Origin: Abelmoschus esculentus
Lineage: Eukaryota > Streptophyta > Magnoliopsida > Malvales > Malvaceae
Length of the DNA: 64,000 bases
Assembly (NCBI GenBank): GCA_035048815.1
Contig: JAUCBN010000034.1
Span: forward strand, 11,138,737-11,202,736
Direction of reading: 5' to 3'
The notes under the pieces were generated by a model. It saw only the letters and a program-made list of their open reading frames with translations. It was not told the origin of the DNA and made no database searches. Position numbers and translations under genes: made by a program. Within the stretch, counting starts at the first letter, position 1. Each line of letters starts with the position of its first letter. Positions 22,256-34,229 of the stretch are shown one piece after another.

Positions 22256-22674
22256 GTAAAATACTAAGGAGATAAAAAAAATATTCGTGTATTAAAAAAC
22301 AAGAATTTTTTTTCATTTTCTTAATTTTCTGCCCAAATTAAGGTAAATAAGAATTGAAAATTTGAAGGGACAGTAAGTAGTATTCAAAGGGATTCTTTTA
22401 CCATTTATATTAACAACATATTTCGGAATGAGTATTTGGGGTAATGATATTTTTGTCCCTTGAAATTAAAAAGTAAATCATTTTAACCCTTATTTTTTTG
22501 TTTTTCTACCGTTAATTTTTTATTTTTATAAATCAAAATAAACCAATTAACAAAAAAAATAGATTTTTATATTTTTTTAAAAAGTTATTATTCAACATTT
22601 TTTTAGTTTATTTTTAAACCAGGAATGACGTGGTGAACATGTTCATTTAATAATTTTTCTTAAAAATTTTTAAA

Positions 22675-22860
22675 TTTTACATGTTTTTTTGATCATTAGA
22701 TGATTGAAACATACAACTCAGTTAATTCCTTACGTTTTTTTTTTCTCAAGTGATAATCTTTAACATAACTTATTATTAATTCGAGTTATCCGTTTCAATC
22801 ATTCAATCCAAAAAAACATATAAAACTTAAAAAAAAATTACGTATATAACTTGATCATAT
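22675..22860. repeat. Palindromic repeat (family M2), copy 1
   Basis: The left half has TTTTACATG, TTGATCATTAGATGATTGAAAC and TCAAGTGATAATC; the right half has CCGTTTCAATCATTCAATCC and AACTTGATCATATC. The same order with clearer ends is seen at 34011-34229, so this is a second, more decayed copy. Confidence 0.45.
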
Positions 22861-23216
22861 CCCATTTAAAATATTTGAAGAACAAAAATATCAATAAACC
22901 TATTTAAAAAATAAAATCCTTTGCAAATTACCTTCCTAAATAAATACTTAGAATTCTATTTAACGACCAATTGACTAGTTATATAGGAACAAAAGCGGAT
23001 ATTCTTATTGTGTTAAAACATACAATTTCTTATCACACACGAGAATTTATGTTATAATTCATTTTTATCACGTCGTTCGAGATTAATTAATTAAATATAT
23101 TTATTTTATTAATTTTTTTATTTTATTATATCAAAAAATAATATTTACTTACTCGACATTATTCCACTTGCATACTCATACGTCACTTGCACTCATTCTA
23201 CTTCATGAGAAATTAT

Positions 23217-23466
23217 GTCAAGGATCATTCTCGTTATATTAATTACACGATGAGTCAGTTAAATGCATTTATTTAATTATTTTTTATATCTTATTTTTTA
23301 ATCAAACGAATCTTCACTTAATAAAAATTATTTTTAAATTTAATTTACAATAAATATTACTGAAGATTCACTTAATAAAAAATAAGATAAAAAATAATTA
23401 AATAAATATATTTAACTGATTGATCTTATAAATATTATAACGAAAATGATCGATGATATAATTTCT
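23217..23466. mobile_element. MITE of family M1, copy 3
   Basis: The ends GAGAAATTATGTCAAGGATC and GATGATATAATTTCT face each other. The interior is an almost perfect fold-back around AAGATTCACTTAATAAAAA and its complement. The flanking duplication is no longer clear, so this copy is older. Confidence 0.55.
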
Positions 23467-23580
23467 ATCACTTTAGCTGCGCATACTCTCACCCTTTTTC
23501 TTTTCTCTCAACTTGCACACAATTCTAACAAATGCAAGGCAATGTGCAGTAAAGTCAGTGTAAGTTTGAGATATTTGAGA

Positions 23581-23998
23581 TAGGGGCGGTTCAAAGATTT
23601 TTGGGGTCCCGTATAATTTATTAAAATATGGACCTCAAAAGTAATTATCCATGACCTCCATTAGTTATAAAATTGTAGCCCTTAGAAGCAAATGTCATTT
23701 CTAGGAGCCCCTGTGCGATCGTTTCTATTACACCTGTCCAAAACCTCACTAGTTTCTACTGAAACAATAGTAATAGTAATAGTAATAATCAATAAGATTC
23801 TATAATTGATTGTCATATTTAAAAACGTTTTAATAATTATAACTCATTTTTATTAATAGCATTTTTCAAAAAATTTAATAAATTTTAAAGATTAACATCA
23901 TCTAATGAAAGTAATTTATCAAAATTTGGAGCCCTTCTTTTTTGGGGTCTTGTGCGGTCGCTCTTATTGCGCTTGTCAAAAACCCCCCTTATTTCAAA
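23581..23998 (-). mobile_element. hAT-like element family H1, copy 2, inverted
   Basis: This is the reverse complement of the element at 5783-6190: TAGGGGCGGTTCAAAGATTT at the left, CCTGTGCGATCGTTTCTATT and AAACCTCACTAGTTTCTACT in the middle, AACATCATCTAATG and TCTTGTGCGGTCGCTC at the right. The two copies differ at many positions and by small gaps. The target duplication is unclear. Confidence 0.65.
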
Positions 23999-24610
23999 TT
24001 CTATCGAATTCAAAGTTTATCCCCTCCACATCAGCATTCACAAGCAATTCTTATAACTTCCTTACCGAGAACCTGCCTACCTGAACCTGAAACCATATAA
24101 TCCTGTCGGACAAGTCCGGTTTGATTACATCTATAATCACCCTTTTCATATCCTCCAATGTTGCCTTGTCCCTATCCAGCCATGGACTTGAGAAGATAAT
24201 CTAAACAGGCCAGGGAATTCAAGACGGGATGAGTTTATATTTTATGCGTTGATAGTGTATTATTTTGTATGTGTTATTAGATTATCAGATGATGTTGTTT
24301 ATAAATCCTTTTACTAATTATATTCGTTATTTAAGTTTATCGAGTTCGATTAATATATTAATCTTTTTATTTTAGGTGTTTTTTTTGTATTCGATTCTAG
24401 CCTACCACAAGTCAAGATCCCATTGGCGAAATATGATTGGTGAGGCACTGTTCAATCAATGCATGGTGCAAGATACTCGCAAACATCGTACTTAATGTTT
24501 CATTCTCTCCATTGAAATAAAACAGAAGTCTATAATAAGACAAGAGTCATGGATCAGACACACCTTTAAATTTCCATTCAAAACACAAAATTAAAACAAG
24601 ACAAACCTCA
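23999..24610. other. Upstream region of the BBE-like gene
   Basis: No gene or bounded repeat is seen. The final 130 bp probably contain the promoter; CACACCTTTAAATTTCC near 24560 could hold a weak TATA-like element, which is not convincing. Confidence 0.35.
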
Positions 24611-26194
24611 ATGGCAATTCCAAGGTTGTTTCTGTTTTCTCTTGTTTTCTTCAGTGTTTCAATTTCGTGGGCAGACCCGGATCCTGCATATCAATCGTTT
24701 CTCCAATGCTTAACTGAGACCACTGGAACTCCCAATGTTTCCTCCATTGTCATCCCTCCCACCAATCCTAATTATACATCCGTATTGACTGCGCGGATTC
24801 ATAATCCTCGTTTTAATAAACCTTCAACACCTAAACCGGCTATCATCATCACTCCGTTGGAGCCATCCCATGTTTCCGCCGCCGTAATCTGTTCCCAAAA
24901 GGTTGGCTTCCAGCTCAAAACACGTAGTGGTGGACATGATTACGAGGGGTTGTCTTATGTTTCAGATAAACCCTTTTTCATGCTCGACATGTTTAATCTA
25001 CGTAACATAACTATAGACATGGCAGATGAATCTGCATGGGTTCAAGCAGGTGCAACGCTAGGCGAACTTTACCATAACATATGGTCAAAGAGCAACGTCC
25101 ATGGCTTTCCTGCCGGGGTGTGTCCTACGGTTGGTGCCGGTGGGCACATTGCCGGTGGTGGTTATGGTACCCTCATAAGGAAATACGGTGTGTCAACTGA
25201 CCATGTTGTGGATGTCAGTATAGTCGATTTCAATGGAAAAATACTAGACCGTAAAGGCATGGGGGAGGATTACTTTTGGGCCATAAGAGGTGGTGGAGGA
25301 GGCAGCTTTGGTGTCATTTTAGCCTATAAGATAAAGCTCGTTCATGTACCGGAGAAGGTCACCGTTTTCCGAGTCGAACGATCATTAGCCGAAAATGCCA
25401 CCAACATTGCTTTCAAGTGGCAAACTGTTGCTGCAACAACAGATAGTAATCTATTCACGAGGATGCTCTTGCAACCTGATACTAGTAAGAAGATAACTTC
25501 TGTTAGAGTAACGATCATGGGATTGTTTTTGGGAGATGCCAATGGTGTTGTTGCCTTGTTAGACAAGGAATTCCCGGAACTCGGTTTAAAGAAACAGAAC
25601 TGCACCGAAATGAGATGGATCGACTCCGTTCTTTGGTGGGCAAATTTCGATCTCGGAACATCACCAGATGTTCTTCTCGACAGAACCAACAGGGACACCA
25701 AGTTCTTGAAAAGAAAATCAGATTACGTTCAGACACCGATTCCCATAGATGGTTTGGAATCTCTATGGAAAAAGATGGCTGAAAACGAGAAAGTGGGATT
25801 GACATGCAATGCATACGGAGGGAAAATGAACGAAATTAAACCAACAGAGACTGCATTTGCTCATCGTGCTGGTAATTTGTACAAGATACAATACTCAGTG
25901 AACTGGAAGGATCCCGGAAACGAGGCGGAAGCAACTTACTTGAACCAAGCAAGAGCAGTTCATGAGTTCATGACGCCATTTGTGTCGAAGAATCCTAGGA
26001 GGGCTTTCATGAATTACAGGGACATCGACCTCGGTATCGCTAAGACATGGAGCTACGAGGAGGGGAAAGTATATGGACTGAGTTATTTTGATGGAAACTA
26101 TGAGAGATTGGTTGATGTGAAGACCAAAGTGGATCCGAAGAACATCTTTAGGAATGAGCAAAGTATTCCTCCTCGCTCAATTAACAAGAATTAA
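24611..26194 (+). CDS. Berberine bridge enzyme-like FAD oxidase, 527 aa, intronless
   Basis: This is a secreted flavoprotein oxidase. In the family the FAD is held by two covalent bonds. The required residues are present: His109 in RSGGHDYEG and Cys171 in GVCPTVGAGGH. A signal peptide covers residues 1-21 (ending SISWA), and Cys33 and Cys94 match the conserved N-terminal disulfide. The FAD-binding domain spans about 75-215 (WVQAGATLGELYHNIW, then the glycine-rich AGGGYGTLIRKYG and AIRGGGGGSFGVI). The C-terminal BBE segment ends YFDGNYERLVDVKTKVDP and FRNEQSIPP. Plant members oxidise alkaloid intermediates, monolignols or oligosaccharides (cellodextrins, oligogalacturonides); the substrate cannot be read from the sequence. 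Full length, single exon and a uniform open frame indicate a working gene. No tandem paralog is in the window, although these genes often cluster. Confidence 0.93.
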   Translation: MAIPRLFLFSLVFFSVSISWADPDPAYQSFLQCLTETTGTPNVSSIVIPPTNPNYTSVLTARIHNPRFNKPSTPKPAIIITPLEPSHVSAAVICSQKVGFQLKTRSGGHDYEGLSYVSDKPFFMLDMFNLRNITIDMADESAWVQAGATLGELYHNIWSKSNVHGFPAGVCPTVGAGGHIAGGGYGTLIRKYGVSTDHVVDVSIVDFNGKILDRKGMGEDYFWAIRGGGGGSFGVILAYKIKLVHVPEKVTVFRVERSLAENATNIAFKWQTVAATTDSNLFTRMLLQPDTSKKITSVRVTIMGLFLGDANGVVALLDKEFPELGLKKQNCTEMRWIDSVLWWANFDLGTSPDVLLDRTNRDTKFLKRKSDYVQTPIPIDGLESLWKKMAENEKVGLTCNAYGGKMNEIKPTETAFAHRAGNLYKIQYSVNWKDPGNEAEATYLNQARAVHEFMTPFVSKNPRRAFMNYRDIDLGIAKTWSYEEGKVYGLSYFDGNYERLVDVKTKVDPKNIFRNEQSIPPRSINKN

Positions 26195-26593
26195 GACCAA
26201 TTTATCATTATAATTATAGTTTATAAGTGTTTCAGAAGTGTGGTCGATATGAATTTGTATTTATTTAGATACATTATATATTTGTAATTGAATAAATTAG
26301 TGATAAAATAATTTTTAAAATAATATAATAAGATGATTGATTGATACCCGGAGCAAATACAAAATTTTATAATTTTTCATATTACATCCTAATTCGACTG
26401 ATTTAGAATTTATTAATAATCTTTGTAAAGCATGTTATCTACGAGTATCGATTTCTCCGGTGAGTCACCTAAATTTGCATCGAGGTATTCCCATGATCTA
26501 TTATCGACATAGTAGGCGTAAAGAGAGCGATTAGAACCGAAGTGTAGCAGAATTAGAGATCAGGAAGAATGTAAGTGAACTGAGGTATCTGAC

Positions 26594-26806
26594 GAGAAAT
26601 TATATCATGAACCATTTCTACTATGTCATTTATGGTCCCAACCAAACCATATTAGTTCATCTCATATTTTTTCAAGGTGAATCATCACCTTTTTCCTACA
26701 TGTAATTAGTGAGTGAGTAGTTATCAAGTAGTTACTTAAAGATGAACTGGCCTGATTGTATAGACCATGAATGACGTGATGAATATAGTTCATAATATAA
26801 TCTCTC
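26594..26806. mobile_element. MITE of family M1 with perfect 9-10 bp target duplication
   Basis: The 213 bp element begins GAGAAATTATATCATGAACC and ends GTTCATAATATAATCTCTC. GGTATCTGAC flanks both sides (26584-26593 and 26807-26816), so the duplication is 9 or 10 bp, as Mutator-like elements make. It sits immediately left of copia-like coding debris. Confidence 0.8.
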
Positions 26807-26814
26807 GGTATCTG

Positions 26815-26894
26815 ACATTCTTGGAATCTAAGACTACTCATCTTATGGTTTTTGGATGTGTTGCTTATGCCTCTATTTTACTGACACAAACATC
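26815..26894 (+). pseudogene. Short remnant of a Ty1-copia polyprotein
   Basis: The frame starting near 26820 reads LESKTTHLMVFGCVAYAS. HL.VFGC.AY is a well-known motif just C-terminal of the integrase core in plant copia polyproteins. Only about 25 codons survive, so this is suggestive, not secure. Confidence 0.45.
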
Positions 26895-27345
26895 TTAGGG
26901 CAACAAGATGCTTGTCCTCATTGGTCTCCTCCACCAATTGAGTGGGTTAAACTCAATTCCGATGGTTTGCATATGGTGTGCGATGGAAGAGCTAATGTTG
27001 GTGGCATGTTTCGGGATCACTCGGGGTCTTGGATGAGCAGTTTTAGTAAATTTATTTGTTGTTGATCGGTCTTAGAGGCTGAGCTTTGGGACATTTACTT
27101 TGGTCTTTCTATTGCGTAGGAGATGGACTTGCAACACATTATAGTTAAATCGGATAATGTTTAGGCCATTAAAATAATTCAACAAGATGATCGTGTAGTT
27201 TGCACGCTTGCTATTACAGGATGCATCTAGGAGTAGTGTAGGAAGGATTGAGTGATTCTTGTCTTTATATTTTTCGGAGTAGTAATCAAGTCGCTGATCC
27301 TTTGGCGATAATAGTACGTACTGTGAATCAAAAGAATATTCACTT
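26895..27345 (+). pseudogene. Decayed RNase H domain of a LINE-type retroelement
   Basis: The frame reads WSPPPIEWVKLNSDGLHMV, then NVGGMFRDHSGSW, AELWDIYFGLSIA, HIIVKSDNV and IIQQDD, with in-frame stops. This matches the plant RNase H-like domain: W..P..GWVKLN.DG, GG..RD..G.W, EA.L.....GL.A, and the acidic (D/E)SDN..A. It continues as a weak V-ADPLAIIVR-like stretch (ADALA position) near 27300. Frameshifts and stops make it a fossil. A second, different RNase H fragment is at 8059-8247. Confidence 0.65.
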
Positions 27346-28030
27346 ATATCGTTCACCTCTTATATTAATTGTTAGAAAATCTGCATTTGAATATTAATCG
27401 TCCTCTAAAAGTACTTTTCCCTTATATTGCTTTATGGTTTCACAAGTGTTTTTGACTTCAAAAATATATTCTCCAACTTGCTGTGAACCCATGGTTGGGA
27501 ATCTACTGGTTTGTGGCTAGCTTTGAATGTTGCACCGTGGTGCCCATTACTTATCTCTCCTCATCGGCTCAGAAAGGGCAGATTTCAACCTTATTTGCGA
27601 AAAACTGAGTAAACTCTAAGCACTAGCAATATCCCATGAAAACAGTGGACCCTGGTTGGAATATAAGTGTTCACATTTTATCAACTTGGGAAACGAATTT
27701 TGTGCACAGAATATGGACTGTGACATGACAGACCATTTCATACTTCTTTATGTTTATTCTCCTTGATATACATAATCATAGCCACAGGATCATTCATTTT
27801 GTTTTTCGTCTTCATTCGAGTCTACTTGCTGTACAAGCTTCTAGCAATGCTTATATTCAACTGTACAGATATTACATTCAAGATATACAAGTACCAGCTG
27901 CAACTTTTACAGTATAGTGACTAGGCAAGGGAGAAGCTACAAATTTACAGACTTTTCTCCCCACGTATATCTTTTCGGTTCATATCCGATATTTCTGTAC
28001 AAGTATATCTACTTAAAAGTGGAAGAGATA
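27346..28030. other. Spacer and probable 3' untranslated region of the ACR gene
   Basis: The stretch 27800-28030 lies just past the ACR stop and is probably its 3' untranslated region. The stretch 27380-27700 is of normal complexity without recognisable motifs; it may belong to the same dead retroelement. Confidence 0.35.
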
Positions 28031-30598
28031 TCAAGAGTAGGATCTGACTAACTTGAAATTCTGAAAAGTTCGAGCTTTGAATAGGTTTCCAAAGAAATGA
28101 CCCATTGTGGTCTCCTGATGAGGTGGTTTTGGTGCAAGGCTCGGGTTATGCTTCACCTGTAATGCAGTATGTCCAATCTGCTTACAGATAGAATTGATGA
28201 TCTTAGGATCAACTGGATTTCCTGTCACGTCTGTGACATAGAAGGTGTCATTGGCCTTGCCTCTTTTCGTTGAAATTAAAGCTCTCTTGATACACAAGCT
28301 GTTTTCGCGGAATATTCGAGTAATGTCAGATAGGAGTCCAAGTCTGTCTTCTGTGCACAATTCTAGTTCTAGCCCCTGCACCATGAAATGATCCAGGATA
28401 TTATGTCATGAAAGCATGCTTATCATCCATAATCAAATGTGGAGTAGCGATAAGGTGTTTTCTTATACCTCAGATCCCCTCCTCTCAATGGCTGCTTCAA
28501 GACATTGAATAACACGGACACGCTCGGCTTCTGAGCTAATGGGGAGTCCATCTACATGTCTGATATAGAATTCCTACAACAAAACAGAAGTTCTGTTCAG
28601 CAAGAAAGAGGAGAAAAAAGAAGAAAGTTACAGTCGAGCAAATATCGGTTTGTGCTTAACTGAGTAGAAACCCAATAGAAATTGGATTACAACGTCAGCA
28701 TCAATCTTACACTAGTGGTTTCAATAGAACCAACTTGTCAACCTTTTAAAGTTGATCAATGTGTCATATAATTGGCCAGTAAGACTGCAATAAAAATGTT
28801 CTGGTTTTGTCAAAAAGGGTTTGCTATTGTCATTTTATCAGCTACTTCACTAGATCTAACTCACCTGATAAGCTTCAATCTTTCCTGTGTTGACCATTCC
28901 ATGAAAAACAACATATTGCATATCTGTGAGTGTGCAGACTATATCAAACAATAGTTTTGGCCGATCTTTTGACCTCATAGTAATAACAGTGTAATCTTTC
29001 TCGATATTCAACAGAGTGACTTGGGGTCTTGAGCTTCCCTCCTCTACTTCCCTAACTCCTGCCCTCTCAACCCTTTCGTAGTCCCTGTCCGCAAACATGA
29101 TTTGATGCAACCTTCTCTCCCTGTGCATAACACCCGGAGCTGAAAGCATAGTTTTTGCTGTTTTCAAGTCATTACTTCCTTTGAGAACATTACAAAGTAA
29201 TTCCTTTATTGTTGAGAGACGTTTCGGATCATTGATTGCACAGCCTGTTGAATCATCTTTCACATGAACTACAGCAGCAGCCCTAGCATTATGGGTCCAT
29301 ATCTCAGCATTTACAACATTACAACGGAGGTCCGCAAGAACTGCACATACTTCAGATAATAGACCAGGCCTGTCAGTTCCAGCAAGTTCAATTGAAGTAT
29401 GCTCTTCTGAAGGCATCACCCCTACAGTGCTTCTCCGGGAAGACACGAAGCCAGCACTAGTTTCGATTCTCTGCACAATAAGGAGTAAGATGAAGAGTTT
29501 CAAATAAAAAGTTTAAACATTTAAGCCAGTAGTTGAATTATGAGGAAGAGGTGAGGGATGGTGTGAGCTCTTACACTCTGAATATAGTCAATGACCTCCT
29601 TATCTCTGATTTTGTTTCCACCATTGTCAACAACATTAAAGACTGAAACATGTCAATATACAACAAGAAACAAAGATAAGTAACTGGTTAACCTCGGATT
29701 AAACATATAATTTTCTCAGTTTTAAGGTGAGGGGAGCTTACCATCCATAAACCATCCTCCATCAGATGATATGTATGCCTTTGTTATTGTAAGATTCATG
29801 TCAGTAAGCACTTGGACAACTTCCAGCAGAATTCCATGTTTATTGACACTGTCAACCTAACAAGGAAAAAATTATATTCAAACCATTATACATCTTGGAC
29901 CAAGAAAACAAACGAAAATCATCGAAGCATCCATTCAACCAATCGAAAGGACCTTCTTAAATGTTGGAACATTGGTTTGACCAATCCCCTCCCATGTTTT
30001 TTTTTATCCCAATTCAGTTTTCAGCTCAAACAACTCAAAAGTCCAATTTCCAGTAATATCATCCTAATGCGTATGATTAAGTTAGAAACCAAGATCTAAG
30101 GAACTAATTAGCCACATATGATAAGGTAAGGTAACCTAGTTATACAATAAAGCCAGAGCCATGAAACCTATACCTGTATAACAGTGGCATCCTCACAAGC
30201 ATTGTTGTCAATCACAACTCTGAAATAAATACAAGCATACATCTCAAATTAACTCTACTTTTTCCAAACTAATCAATAAAATACTAAGGAAACAAAAAAA
30301 TAAGAAAATTTAAGAAGAAAACCAAGCTTTGATCAGCCGAATCACCAAGGGAAAAAGACCAGATATTTAAAAAAAGGATAACTTGACAAAAAAACGAAAA
30401 CTTTATTTTCAAAACGAACTTCAAGGAAATAATTCAAAAAGAAACGATAGACCCTTGAAAAAAAATCCAACCCAGAATGTAGAATTCCCCCCATCAAACC
30501 CCCAGAAACCAAATTTCATAAAAGAAACAGTTGAAGAAGAAGGGAAAGTACCTCGGTTGGTTCACCCTTCTAATAAGCTTAGCAAATTCATCCTCCAT
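28031..30598 (-). CDS. ACT domain-containing protein of the ACR family (ACR4-like), 443 aa, seven exons
   Basis: ACR proteins consist of four ACT domains and no enzyme domain; they are thought to sense amino acids. Exons on the minus strand: 30598-30552, 30219-30174, 29856-29742, 29642-29575, 29470-28865, 28573-28469, 28375-28031. All introns are GT-AG and lengths sum to 1332 bp, in frame. ACT1 lies in the first exons (VDSVNKHGILLEVVQVLTD, ISSDGGWFMDVFNV). ACT2 starts near residue 118 (IELAGTDRPGLLSEVCAVLA), ACT3 near 250 (VITMRSKDRPKLLFDIVCTL) and ACT4 near 330 (LELCTEDRLGLLSDITRIF). Each has the D(R/K)PGLL-type ligand turn, with variation in ACT1 and ACT4. The start MEDEFAKLIRRVNQPRVVID fits known members. 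The first exon is only 47 bp. A TATA box lies about 90 bp upstream. ACR4 is the nearest relative I recognise, but ACR3, ACR5 and ACR7 are similar. Confidence 0.92.
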
Positions 30599-30685
30599 CT
30601 CTTAGGAAAACTGGTTAAACTCCAACTTTCCTAGAAATAACCGATTGGATCAGAAACAAGTAGAAGCCACAAATCCCAGGGCACC

Positions 30686-30693
30686 TTTTTATA
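30686..30693 (-). promoter_or_regulatory. TATA box of the ACR gene
   Basis: On the minus strand CATATAAAAAGG gives a good TATAAAAA, 88-95 bp before the start codon. A purine (AAAG)n run lies further upstream at about 30885-30903. Confidence 0.55.
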
Positions 30694-31439
30694 TGTTTTC
30701 TTCTGGGAGTCTTCAAATTTTAAAAGAAAAAAAAGGGTTTTTCCAATATTCAAGGAAACCACAAGAGCAAGAGAATATCATTCTAAAATAGTACAACTAT
30801 AAAAAGTAAAGTAGCACCTTGTCCATTTAAGATTTTAACAGACAAACAACATAATTAATCCCTTGTTGAGATATTTTATATATAAAGAAAGAAAGAAAGA
30901 GAAACTGAGCCTGGTTTCCTTTTGCCTGTGAAGATGGATCATTTTGGTGATGTGGGAGTAAGTGATTGGTTGGACGGAGGGTTGATTCTGCCCGGGGTCA
31001 GTGCTGGATTTTTAAGCGGAGATTTATGGGCAGTGCACGTGAGGCAGAAAGTAGGGGATTAGGGAAAAAGTGATGGATTTTTTAAATAAAAAAATTTATT
31101 ATAAGAAGATTTAAGTTTAATTATTTTATTTATAAAATATGTATATTATTAAAAATTTATATATAAATATTGATTTATAATAATTTTATATTATTTAATA
31201 ATAATAGTAAATTGTCTAAAAATTACATTATTTTTTATTTTTAAATTTGAGTATATTAGTATTATTAAAATAGGACAAATTCAGAAATATAATGGGATTT
31301 TGCAACTTAAGTAAAAAAAATTGATCCATACATGTTTTTTTTAAAAGCACAAAAAAAATGATGTCTATAGATCATGAAAAATACTATGTAAAAGAAAGGT
31401 ATATCCTACCTAAAATGCTTGAAATAAAATAGATATAAA
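30694..31439. other. Promoter region of the ACR gene and AT-rich spacer
   Basis: It includes the AAAG-repeat at 30885-30903 and a GC-richer patch at 30940-31030. Beyond 31080 the DNA is low-complexity A/T with no recognisable feature. Confidence 0.4.
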
Positions 31440-32000
31440 TATTATAAAATTAATTAGAGTTTTCAATAGTTAATTTTTTAACTACTGATTTTAATGGTTA
31501 GTTTTTCAACGATTAATTTTTTATTTCATCTTATAAGTATAAACCAAAGACACTTAAAGAAGAAGAAAAGAAGATAATCCAAGCATGTTAATCAAGAAAA
31601 TTTGAGTCTAAAGTAAATTTATTTATTTCTCTTGTACATATTTTAGAGAGTGTTCATTTGTATATCTTTCGTACTCTTTTTTATAAGCTAAATTTTTGTT
31701 AACACTCACCTTCGAGAGATTTACTAGTTTACATCTTTTATCCCTTTGTAAAAGGAGAGGTTCTAGTTTAGCCTTAGACAAAAACCAGAGTTGGTTCTAT
31801 CTTAATCAAATCTAAAAGATAGGGCTGTAATAGTTATCCCTTGAACCGGTAAAAATGTTGAATTCATAGTGAATTGATTGAAATCCTTAGTTGTGTGCTA
31901 ATGTAGTGGATGTAGGCGTAGCCGAACTACTCTAAAATCATTATGTTATTTGTCCAATTTTTCAATTTTAGCAAATTCAATCAAGTACCAAAAATTTGAC
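31440..32000 (+). mobile_element. Probable LTR remnant of a Ty1-copia (SIRE/Maximus-like) retrotransposon
   Basis: The passage CTAATGTAGTGGATGTAGGC, then GTAGCCGAACTACTCTAAAA, with CATAGTGAATTGATTG before it, follows the well-known 3' part of SIRE-type copia LTRs (TAGTGGATGTAGGC..GCCGAACCACTATAAA). Upstream CTCTTGTACATATTTTAG and AACACTCACCTTCGAGAG also fit an LTR. No internal coding region is attached, so it is a solo or truncated LTR. Edges are approximate. Confidence 0.5.
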
Positions 32001-33125
32001 GATTATCAATGATCGATTCGAGTTTATGCATCAATCCTTTCGGTATATCAAAAGGTACAATGTTTAAAGTTTTAAATATAAAAGTTAGATTCATTGGATT
32101 ATTTTCGAATTAAAATCAAATTGATATAATAAATAAGTTTCAAGACTAAAATTATTAATATAGATAATCATAATTTAATTTTAACGGTATAATATCATGT
32201 TTGGAAAAAAATTAAATAACTAAATTATATTTTTAAAAATGATATTTATTACTAAAACTACAAAATAACGTGCAGTATATTTCACTCAAAAATTAATTCT
32301 TTTCCTCTCGTATTTATAATAAATCCTTTAATTTAAAAAATAATTTAATACATAAATTTTCTAAAAAATTATATTAAACATTAAATTTTTTAAAATAATT
32401 TTTCATTAATTCCTCTATAATTTTAATTCAAGCCTTTAAATTTCTTTTCGTCTAATAATACTTTAGTTTTTTAATTTTAAATATTAGATAAATTATATTT
32501 CCCCTTCAATTTTGTGTTTAAATATTTTGAAAGTTCAAAAATAAATTCTATTACTAAAAGTTCACTTCACACTGTAAAACAATATATTTTAAATTAAAAA
32601 AAGTAAAAATATACAAAAATTAAAATAATCCAAAAATCATTTATTTTGAAAGTTCAAGTTTTCTTTATTTTTTTTATTAAAAACGTTTATATAATTTAAT
32701 ATATATTTTATGTTACGTAACATGTTTTTAGAGTGTTATGTGATTTTTTAATAAAATAATATATTGGAATAGCAGACATTATGATTGGAAAATTCAAATA
32801 AAATTAAATATTTTCAAATATTAAATGATAATAAGCAGTGAGAGAGCAAAAAAAATACTGCATTGTCATAATTTTAAAAGTTTTATAAGTAATATAAAAA
32901 TAGTTTTATAAGCGTAAACGAAATTAAGATTTAAGGTTAGAAGTATAAAATATAAATAATTAAAAATAAGGAGAGTAAACTTATAAATAAACTAAAATTT
33001 AAAGAAATTTCATGGTTTAGAAAAGAAATTTTAAAAAATTATAGGTAAATTTAGGGCTTTGATTACTTAAAGGGTTAATGATTTTTTAACTACTATAATT
33101 TTATTTTCATAAAAATGGAGCAAAG

Positions 33126-33564
33126 TAGGGGCGTGCATTATTCGATTTTACTGAATTAATCGATCGAAACAAAATTATTTCGGTTAATTCGGTTCAAAAT
33201 TGGTTAATTAAGCGAATTACCCAAAAATTTTATATATTAAAAATAATCCATTAAATTTTAAAAATTATAAAATGTTTATTAATTATATATATATATATTA
33301 TAAAATAGTCACTAAATTTTTATCAAATTAATATAAAATGAAAGTTCAGTGACTAAAAAGATTATTTTAGCATAATTTAGTGACCTATTATGTAATTTAC
33401 CCAAAATTTATAACAAATTTCAATTAATTCGAAAATCGACCAAATTAACTTAAATAATTTTAGTTCGGTTAATTCAATTAAAAATACGGTTAACGATTAA
33501 GATTTCAAAATTTTCGATTAATTTGATTCGACTACCGACCGAATTAATCGAATGTACACCCCTA
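33126..33564. mobile_element. hAT-like non-autonomous element
   Basis: The ends TAGGGGCGTGCATTATTCG and CGAATGTACACCCCTA are inverted repeats. The flanks GAGCAAAG and CAACAAAG (1 bp away) suggest an aged 8 bp duplication. The body has several GGTTAATTCGGTT and ATTAATCGA words in both orientations. Confidence 0.6.
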
Positions 33565-34010
33565 CCAACAAAGTCGTTTGGAGTACATCACAATTTATTT
33601 TTTTTGTCATTGGAAGATTATAATTTTTTAATATAACCATGGAAATTTGAAAATATTTATGAGAAAAATAAGTCAAAATTTGTAAAATATGACTTTTGAA
33701 TTAGATAATTAAAATTAAGGTATTTGAATTAGACCTATAAATAAATCAAATGAATATAGATTAAAAAACTATTTTTAAATTTATTTTAAGACCATCAAAA
33801 TCTCATGAACAAACTAGGTTGTGAAAACAGTTTGTTCTGAGATTTATTTTCGTACTTTTTTTAAATATATTTAATATTATTTAATAAATCAAATATCTTA
33901 TAACATTTAAAATTATATTTATAATATAATTTTAAAGGTGATTTTAAGAAAAAATATTGATGAGAACATAAATAATTTGATGAATTGTCTATATATATAT
34001 ATATTATATG

Positions 34011-34229
34011 AGATAAGATCAAGTTATATAATATAAAATTCTTCAAGTTTTACATATTTTTTGGACCGTTGGGTGGCTGAAATGAATGACTTAGATTAAC
34101 TCCTTACTTTTTTTCAAGTGATAATCTTCACGTAACCAACTAATAATTTAATTTATCCGTTTCAGTCATCCAACAATCTCAAAAATAATTAAATCTTAAA
34201 AAATTTTATATTATATAACTTGATTGTAT
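34011..34229. mobile_element. Palindromic MITE (family M2), copy 2
   Basis: The left arm AGATCAAGTTATATAATATA and TGGACCGTTGGGTGGCTGAA is matched on the right by TTTCAGTCATCCAACAATCT and TATATTATATAACTTGATTG. It is about 220 bp and non-coding. A decayed copy is at 22675-22860. Confidence 0.6.

Noticed and set aside
16161..30598. Biosynthetic gene cluster (BAHD acyltransferase plus BBE-like oxidase)
   Set aside because: Only two such enzymes 8 kb apart, with transposons between and no further pathway gene; the BAHD is of suberin type, so chance proximity is more likely.
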